From Erythrocercus mccallii (Eukaryota > Chordata > Aves > Passeriformes > Dicruridae), in contig VZRG01001036.1 of the NCBI GenBank assembly GCA_013397435.1, forward strand, positions 118,532 to 182,531: a DNA stretch of 64,000 nt, read 5' to 3'. Position numbers and translations under genes: made by a program. A model generated the notes under the pieces. That model was not told where the DNA came from and made no database searches. It saw only the letters and a list, made by a program, of their open reading frames with translations. Positions 49,801-59,400 of this stretch are shown here, in pieces. The first letter of the stretch is position 1; the number at the start of each line of letters is the position of its first letter.

Positions 49801-52800
49801 GGGACTCTGTGAGTCCAAAAATATAATGTCAGAGTTCTGGGAAGTAGTTGCTATCTGAACAGACATGGGACCACTGCAGTCCCATCCACCCAGGACTTTT
49901 GTGACATTGGATGCTGGTCACTTGCAGCTTCAGTCATGAGCAAGCAGTGGTTACGGACTCCTCACACCACAAACCTGTTTGTCCGAAACTTCATCTAGGT
50001 ATCCTGGGATGAGTCCTGCTGAGTGGTTTTCTCTGGTATCCCATGGCTATGGGCATAAAAATTGGTTGATGAGACCCTTTCTGCTACACCCTGGCAAAAC
50101 ACACAGCTGGGCTGCCTCCTGAGTCCATTAAAATTTACCCAGTGTCCAAAGGAAATTGCTGAAATAATGCTTTTCTTTGTTCTTTGTTCTTCTTGTCTCT
50201 TTTCTTTGTTCTCTTTTTATTTTTTTCTTAATTTTTTTCCTTTTCTTTCTTTTTTTTATAATTTTTTAAACTGTGTAAAATGCAAGCTGAAGCAACCAGG
50301 GCTCTCAGATTAAGGGAACACTGAAACTTAAGCTTTTACTTAAACCTGAGATGCAAGTGGCTGGGGCCAGCTCAAGCAGGTTCCTTTACCCTGACAAAGA
50401 ATGGGACCACCAGAAAAAGCCTGCCTGAGCACACAGCCTCCTGCCTTCAGCATGGACCTGGCTGTGAAACAGCTGTCAACCCCACAATATTGGTGCTACA
50501 CAATAAACAACTACCTAACAACCACGCTGAGGTTTTGTGGGGGGAGAGAATGTAGGTGTGTTGCCCTATTCCTATACATCTTCTGTTATAAAATCATCCC
50601 AGTGTTTTTAAAAGGCACATAATATATTGCCCCAAAAGCCAGAGAAATGAAAGCTCAGACTTAAAAGCCTGTGTGCCATACCTGCAATTAAACCCTCAGT
50701 GTGAGGAAAAGTTGGAAATTTGGCCTCCCAACATCCCTGGCATCTCTCCAAAAGTGCTGCATACCTGCTCAGGCAAGCACACCCTAAACCCATAATTATC
50801 TGCCATCTATTCCCCTCCACTGCACACACATGTTATTCCAGCTGGAAAAAACTCATCTGCACACAGAAAGGACAGGTTGGGCCAGCCACGGGTGTTTCCT
50901 GACACCACCATGTACACGGAAGATGAGGCATCCTCAGTGCCCCTACTGTTAGTGTTACCTGGGTGTATTTTCCTACAGGTTTGAGCAGGAGTTCATGGAC
51001 TGGAGCACTGCCCAGGACAGCCCCATCTTTGTGCCCTACCTTGTTGCCTACATCAACAGCTTCCATGACCTGGTGTAAGTCTGCTCCCCCCGAGCTGAAC
51101 TGCTGCGTTTCTGGGGTCTGGGAGGGTGGCAGGATCTGGAAAGGAAAGACCGAGCTCTCCTTGAGGTGCCCCGGTGGGTGCTCAGCCTCCAGCCCTTCTA
51201 ATCTCATGCAAGGATTTCCCCCAAGGGGTGCAAATAAAAGCCACAAGAGTGAAGAGAGAGAAATATGGATGAATGCAGTGCTAGCATGAGAGTTTTGAAC
51301 TCATTTTCAGAGCATCTTTTTCATCCTCAAGAGAGGATTTTTCCATTTTTTTTTTAGTTCTGGAGGTTAGCAGAATAAACTCAGAAACATGGCCTCCAGG
51401 CTGCCTTTGGCACTGGGCTAAAGCAAACTCTGTGAAAGCACTAAACCTAAAAATAAATGCCTGCCATTGCTGCTGGCATCGGGAACTTCCAGGGCTTTGC
51501 ATGAATTAGGTACTTCAAGCCACCTGTTGGAAGGTGTCTGATGAGCAGGTATCATCAGGGTGACTGTCAAAGATCTATCGCTCACCCCAATAAGTAGGAT
51601 GGTGCCAGTGAGTGCATGTCCCAGGCTCTGGTCCATCCAGGCCCGTGCTGAGGCCCAGGGGCTCATCAGCATCTGGGGACATCTTTGCCATGCAGATGTT
51701 GTGCTTTTATTTGTCACTCCGGCAAAACACCACAGGACTAGTGCGTGGGCTCTGTCCAGCTGAGAGATCGGGTTGTGGTCTCCAGCCCCTGCTATTGCAC
51801 GGCTCCAGTAGGGGTGCATTTGCAAAGTATTCTTCAGGGGATGGAGGGGATTTCGTGCTCAGTGTCTCACAGGAGCGCAGCGAGCACTACCGCCAGCAAG
51901 TCTCTAGATGGCATGGTCTCTCCAGCAATGCTCACCTCGCCGAGGAAACGGCTTTCCCTGCCTCCTGCTGCCCCTGCGGGACATTGCTGCCCCTTCCCTG
52001 CTGGGCAGTGAAGGGAGACGCCAGCCCCAGGCAGGGAGCTGGCAGCGTTTAGGTGATGGGTTTATTCCTGAGTCAAGTTAAACATTCATCAGCCTGGGGT
52101 GATGAGTTGTGGGGCAGAGGTAGGTCCTAACAGCACGATCTTTTGGATCTTTAGTGATCAGTAACTGACTGTGCTGGATCCAGACTTCAGGTGTTCGACC
52201 AGAGTTACAGTCCTGAGTTCCAGGCTGAAATGACAGGGATGGTGTTGGGGCTTTATAGCCCTGCCAGAGAAGCATCAGACCTATAAATCTGGGAAGTGAC
52301 AGGAACCTGCTGGTCTCTGTATTTACAGCAGTGGATGTGGCACATCCAGGGATGCTCAGGCATCACTGGTGATGCCTTTTTTTTTGTGGTCGTGCTGCCT
52401 CAGCTCCCCCCTCACCAACACTGAGCATGTTATGGTGGGACAGGGATGGAAAGTGAGAAGAAAGCCAGGAGGTCACAATGCCCCTAAAGTCCCCACAAAC
52501 ACACACACACACACACTGGGAATTTCATTCACCTCTCAGAAGTTTTCTTTCTCACAAGGTAAAACAGTGCAGAGGTATGTACTGTCCTTAGGACATTCCA
52601 TAGATTTCCATCCCCATAGTTACCATTCCAGCTGCTGCTGATAGACATTGTGTGGAGTGAATCAGACAGGCTTTGGGGAGACAGGGTCAGCAGCTTTCCC
52701 TTCTCTGGCTTTATTATTTGCTTTTCCCCCAGAGCCCTCAGTTCTCTCCCAGGTACCTGGAAATCATTTAGCAGAGGTGTTGCTCGAGTAAGCAACACCT

Positions 52801-55800
52801 ACGCAACTGCTCCGCATGGCTGCGCTGTCCCACCTGATGAGGAAATCTGAGGGGGGTTTTAACCACAGTTACTCATCTATGATTAATTTTCAGTGTACAG
52901 GATTGTGCAAAAAGAGCCATTACTTTGACTCAGTAAGTGTTTCCAAGAGGAAGTAATAGAAACACAAGTTTATTTAAAAACAATATCCAACATGCCAATC
53001 CAGATAAGATGCTTAGGGCTGTGTAATAGTTTACATTTTAACATTAACTCATTGGTCATCTCTGTCTCTCTGTAGGTCAGGGTTAGAAAGAGCATTTCAA
53101 GTCAATACTGAGCAACTGCAGAAGATTTTGGCAGCTCTGACAAGGAACTTCACAAATATTTTTTTAACAAAATTAAAAACAAAAGCACAGGTAAGAGGAT
53201 CTTGGCCACATTATTCCTCAATATAAGGTTATGTGCAGCAGCTGAGGGTCATTGCCCTTCCCTTGTCTCACCAACTAAACGTCATTTTCATTTTGCAGCA
53301 CATGACATCATGGTCCCTCCAAAATGCATTTAACACTTGTGGAAATCCCCCTTAAAAAGCAACACTTCCAGCATCCTGGGAATTTTTTGCTATGAGCAAT
53401 GATACATTTTTCAAGCTGTTAATAACAATCAAAAGAAAAGGATATTTAACAGCTTCCAGTCTCTCAGGCAAAGAAATCTTATCCCAAGTGAAGCACTGGA
53501 GAGGCCAGCTGAACACCACCAATGGGACATTTTTCCTTCTATCAAATCATTTGGATTTTTCAGGATTTAACTTACTGATTCATAGACCTACCATCACAGA
53601 CTGTCAGAAACCTCTTCAGATGGGATACAATTCATTCTGCTAGGGGTGGTTTTTCCAGGCTGTTCCCATGGTGACAAAAGACTGATTGAGTCTTTTGAGA
53701 ATGAGAATGCTAAAAGTCTTGTATCAACTGATAAAACACTGATAAAATTTGACTTGTGTTAAGAGGCCTAAAGGCAATGTGCTGCAATGGAATTTGTGCT
53801 TCTCAGTTGCTGTAGATGAGCCTTTCTGCTCTCAGCCAGTTGGGGTCCACTAGCTTCAGCTGGTATTATAGGAGAGATGGGGGAAATCAAACCTTCGGTC
53901 CTATCCCTTTTCATGTATCCTAATTCACTTTCTAAATCCCCAAACATAAGTTCCAGAAACCAAAATAGTCATGGAACTTCTCCAATCTAAACCCTCCTGG
54001 CCAAGGGGACTTTCCAGTGACAGCAGATCTTGTTTTGGAGCCTAAGAAGCAGGCAAGGAAAGGCCCTGAGCCAAAGCATTGAGCAAGAGAGAGGAAATGT
54101 CGTGAGAACTGAGAGAGGCCGAGTCAAAGCATTTCTAAACAGCTCTCCAACAGGCTGGGAGCACAGCAAAGGGGGAGATAATTGGGAAGGAGATTGCCAG
54201 GAGTCTAAAGACAGAGCTCATAAGAGCTAGGAAGAGAAAAGGGGACAGATAGGATAGAAAGGATATTTTGCATTTGGCCTTTAGGGAAGACTCTTCCATG
54301 TACCAGAAGTCTTTAGAAGATATTGCTGTTTCTATATGAAGGTACATTAGCTCTAGGGACCCAGCAAAGGAAAAAACCTGTTGAGGACACTTGGTCAGAT
54401 ATCTTGTACCCAGGACAGATGGGAAACAGTGTCATCACTCCCATGTCATCACTAATCATGAGGCATAAAGCTGGAAATGCTCTCAGCTGTCATTCCCCCC
54501 ACCAGCACATCAGAGCAAGGAGCAGAAGGAAAATCCCAGCAAGACTTCATACAGGTGTACAGGAGTACAGACAGCCTCTTGGAAGGACTGTGAACACAAA
54601 CAGCTTGATTTCCTTATGGAAAAGGCTGTAGAGGTGATGGGTTATTGGGCTAATTTCCAACAGATTCACTACTAAGTGACTTCTCGTTTCCATAGCTGGT
54701 GCAAACCCATGTAACACTGGCATACATGGCTGCCCACCACAGCCTGTTCTAGTCATGCCTGAGTTGCATGAGACATTCTCATCTCTTTCTTCCCGAATAC
54801 ATTAGAGAAACAAATTTATTTACCTAAAGAAATAGAGTTGGTGGATGAGAAGGTGACACAGAGCAAGGAAATGAGGTATCCCAAATAAGCCTTTAATGCC
54901 AAAACATCTCCTGCTCAGGTATGATGGTTCTCCTCACTGCATTGCCTACCCAGGAAGGGGAGACATGGGTGTGAATTCCCCGGGGTGGAGAGAGAAACCC
55001 AGCCTACTCTTTGTGTGTCTTCATGCAGAGGGGGTGCTCTGCTTTCAGTTCAAGCCTGAGATCAGGTGTACAGCTGGGTGCCTTCAGATAGGGCATCATC
55101 AGCTAATCTGAATATACCTGTGTATATCAGTGAGTTGGTCTTTTTTTCAGCCACTCCTTAAGAAAATCCTGACCAAGAAATGGATTTTGGCAACAGAAAG
55201 GCCGGATTCACTGGCGTTGGCAGTCTCACAGTTCTCTGAGCACCTGCAACACATGAGGGAGCCCCTGGGGCAGGTAGGCAGCCAGTCTCACACCTGGGCA
55301 CAGGGATGCTGAGGGGTCACACCATCATTTTCAGGCTGTGGTAAGACCTGCAGACTCCTCTGCAACAGTGGTTGCTCTTTATAGCTGTGGGGGTTGCAGA
55401 TATGAGTGAGTGTGTGCCGATGGTGTGCTGCCTTCCCATACCTCCTCTATGCCCTTAGGTGCTGCCAAAGACCTGAGGGCTTTCCCTGCCCTCTCTTACT
55501 GCTTGGCCTTGAATGGACAAAAAACCCCATGAAGTTTGCTTCTTTTTAACCAGGACCTTCTACATGAAGTTCATAAATACGTGGTGAAGGAATATGTCAC
55601 ACAGGTCATCAAACCCAGATGGAAAATGAACAGGGAGACACGTCAGCAAGTGAGCAGAAAGATGAGCCTGGAAGCTGCAATCATTCACAATATACTCATG
55701 GATCAGGTACGTGAATTGTCTCCTGGCATCCCCTGGCTGCCCCTCTCTCAGAGGTGCAATATTCCCACTTGGCTTCACAGAGACCAGGCAGCGAGCTCTT

Positions 55801-56377
55801 GAGGAGGACAAGCCTCAAGAAATATAGAAGTGCTGAAAAGAGAGCGAGCAAGGTGGTTACTGCAGGTCCATGGTGTGGGTTTCCAGCCTGGCAGCCTCTG
55901 CATTGGCAGCTTGTGCATGTTCAGCCAGCAGCTGTCTGATGGCAGCACCTGGTGTTTTAACATGTTCAGCCAGCAGCTGTCTGATGGCAGCACCTGGTGT
56001 TTTAATATGTTCCCAGAGAGCTTTGCAGAGGATGGTTCATGTGTGGTAGGATCACACTCATCCTGTGGCAGCTTCTTGCTGGGCCTCTTCCCTCAGGCCA
56101 TGGGATACACTTTGTCACCAAAGGATCCTTGCCCTGGGTACAGCTCATGCAGTTGAGTCCCATGAGAAGTTCCATCTGGGTACATAGTCTGTGTACAGCA
56201 GGGCGTGGGGAGAAAGTGGTGGCACTTTGGGTGTTTTGTGACTGGACAACTCTTACAATCCACCCCTGAAGGTGGGGTAGCTGAGGCTCCTGTTAATAAA
56301 TCCCTTGGGCCAGATTAGAGTGGCACAACACTGAGTGACCAGTGTGAGATATAGAGATGTAGAGAGATAAATAGATT

Positions 56378-56414
<37 letters not shown>

Positions 56415-59400
56415 CAGATAGATGTGTGTGTGCATGCGCGCGTGTGTGTGTATGGCTGGTTTATTTTAAAACAATTTGATTACAGTGGAAAGAAGCCATG
56501 TAGCCATTTTGGTTATTACCTATAGTAATATAACAATATAAAAGTACAAAAATATCACTTAAGAAAATATATGAGGAAAAGAAAGAAAGGATTAGAGCAG
56601 ATAGCAGAAAGGAATGGTATCACCACCTGAGGATCCAGCAACAAGACTTGATTGTTGCAGTTTAGGTGTCTGTTGGTCAAAACAGTGGTTGCATTTGGTT
56701 GAGTCACTAACCTTTAACATTTCCATCTCTCACAGCCACATCAGTCTGGGATTTTCAGGGAAGCCAAAGTTGAATTAATTGGATTTTGTGGAAAGTCAGG
56801 CATCCAGGGCACTAAATCCCATCTCAGAGATGAGGCACATGAAACTATCAGGCAGCAGGAGGTGAAGTCTCTGTCATCTGCTGCTGTGCTGGACCACAGC
56901 CACAATGCCCTGGCCAGGGTCTGGCTTGCTTGGGTGCTCGTGTGCATTGGCAAAGTGCAGGATCAGGCCTGGGAGAGCTCCTGGGGTGCCTTGCCATTGC
57001 CACCCAACACCCTGCTTGCTGCCTGAGGCAGCCTGTCCTGCCTGCACCAGTCCTGGCTCACTCCAGTACATCCCACTGCCATGTCCTCACTGTGGGAAAA
57101 AGGCATTTAGTAGCTGCTGCTGTCCCTGATGTCCCCATGTCATTCTTTGTCCACAGGGCTCTGATGCCGACTGGCTCCTCCCTGCCATAGATCACATTGC
57201 CAATATCATTGGGGAGAAGAGAAGAGACAAGATTGAGGCATATGTCAAGGAGCTGTGCCAGGATTATCCAGATATCAGGTATGTGAAGCAGCAGATGCCA
57301 GAACTGTTGGGCTCCATCCCAAAAAGCACCAGCTTGCCCTGTGCCTGGGCCAAGATCTTCATCTTCTCTTTGTTGGTGGCCACACGTTAGAGATCAGGAT
57401 GCCAGCAACAGTGGGAATCTCAACTTATTTTTCTCTCTTTATGGCTGCATACTTTTTCTTTTTTTCCTCTGTGTGCTGTATCTTATAATGCACAAAAGTT
57501 ACCTTCAAAGCCTTTTCATATGGAATGGAATGGAATGGAATGGAATGGAATGGAATGGAATGGAATGGAATGGAATGGAATGGAATGGAATGGAATGGAA
57601 TGGAGATATTTCAATCTCTTAGGAAGGGACTTACAGTGATAATCCAGATCCAACTTCCTGATCAATTCCGGCCTGACCAAAAGTTAATGTAAATTATTAA
57701 GGGCATTGTCCAAATGTCTCTTGAGCACTGACAGGCTTGGGACATCAACCACCTCTCTAGGAAGCCTGCTCCAGCACCTTATTAAAAAAATGCTTCCTAA
57801 TGTCAAGTCTAGAGCTCCCCTGACACAGCTTTGAACCATTCCCATGTATTCTGAATTCCATTTTATTGCTCAAAATGAACCTTATTTCACACTAAAGCTC
57901 CAGTTTGCTTTCCACTGCATCACCAGTATCAGCCCTGTTTGCCAATTTGCAGGCTCCAGATTTGGAGCAAATAGTTTGTCTCCTGTTCCCAGGCTCAGAC
58001 CTGAAAGCACAGCAGCACTGACACAGTTCAGCTGCAGTTTCTGAAATGGCCTCAACAAAACCATTAAATTTTGGAATAAATTACAAATTCTTTCTTTTGT
58101 ATTTTCCGTTTGCTGTTCCAAGGCTGCATCTGGAAAATTTAGACCTCCTGGAAAAGTAAAGAAAGTGAGCACTGACTAGCTCAATGCATGGCTATGCAGC
58201 TGCAAATCAGAAGTTACCTTCTCTTCTACAGCTCTTCTTTCAACCACTGAGAATGAATATCAGTGGTACAGATTGCAATAAATTCCATTTCATCAGAGTA
58301 ATTTCAGGAAAAAAAAAACCCTGAAAGTTTCAGCACTGGATGACATTTATGCAATCAAAATAATCCATAAGATTTAACTAATTGCTAGAATACTGAAATG
58401 GACCCTCAAATATTGAGAAGAAATATCACATTAAATATATTCACCTCTCCTCAAAACCGAGGCTCAAAATTTTTCATAACTAGATTTAACTTTCATGGTT
58501 CAGATATTCTTCAGGCTTATCTGCGTTGGGGAATTCAAGACATGGACATGTAAAGGAACAATTGTTCCTGAGTAATTTCCTAGATGAACATACATATCTT
58601 ACAAAAAAAATCCCTACAAACAAACAAACCAACAAAAAAACAAGCAAAACCAAACAAATAAATAAACCCCAATAAGGTTTTAATTCCAGTAGCCAGACAA
58701 AGCTGAAAAAGAAGCAGTGGGAAGGACATTCTGGGAAGGATGGGGGAGGTAAATGATGGCTACTCATCAACAATGGCTATTTGAAAACCATTTTCCAGTC
58801 AGAAATGCCATCTACAAGGCTGTGATTTGTGGCACTTTTTCATCATTAGCCTCAGACCCAAGCCAGTTTTTAAGGCTTGTCCTCTTGGTTTATTTGATTT
58901 CTGATTTTCCATTATTGAGTAACATTATTTTTAACAATGAAGTCTGGAAAATGAGGCGGAACCTGCTGGAGCTGCATTGCTTCCTGTTCAGGTCCCTGTT
59001 AATTTTTCCCCTGAGCTCTCACAGACGTTGCTGAATTTGTATACACTGAGATTACTGGAAGAGGTTATGTTTCCAAGTTGGCTTTCCAGCTCTAATCTAA
59101 TTAGTGCCTATCAGCTTCCTAAATATTAGTACTTACATGACTCATCTCAAAATAATCATTACACAAAAGGTCCATAGCTTCTCTGGAAAACATGCAAAGG
59201 GCATCACGGATGTGGAGAGACAGGAAGAAATTCCCCAAAGCACCAGCAGCAGGAGGCTGTCCCACCAGCGTGGTGTGGCAGGAGCTGCTGCTCGCTGGTT
59301 TGGTATCTCCAGAGGCTGCAGATCTAATCCTGGTGACTCCTCCAGTGTGGTGAGGGGTCAGTCCCTGGCACTTTGCTATAGCCTTGCTCTGTCTCCAGCA

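Larger units (their letters stand above)
55707..57156 (+). other. EXOC3L4: Intron 9 of EXOC3L4
   Basis: GT-AG, 1450 bp. It carries the perfect 45-bp duplication at 55916-56005 and the GATA/GT/GC tract at 56381-56454. Confidence 0.8.

Noticed and set aside
51612..52052. 146-codon plus-strand frame in intron 6
   Set aside because: Exons 6 and 7 join in phase without it and it shows no Sec6-like pattern; it runs through a GC-rich patch.
56381..56454. CRISPR-like regular repeat spacing
   Set aside because: These are short-unit microsatellites without spacers in a vertebrate intron.
57341..57622. Repetitive WNGME protein frame
   Set aside because: It is only the translation of the (TGGAA)n microsatellite in intron 10.
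58486..58773. Hydrophobic 95-codon minus-strand frame resembling a membrane protein
   Set aside because: The Phe/Leu/Val stretch comes from the A-rich (CAAA)n tract read backwards; no start context or family match.
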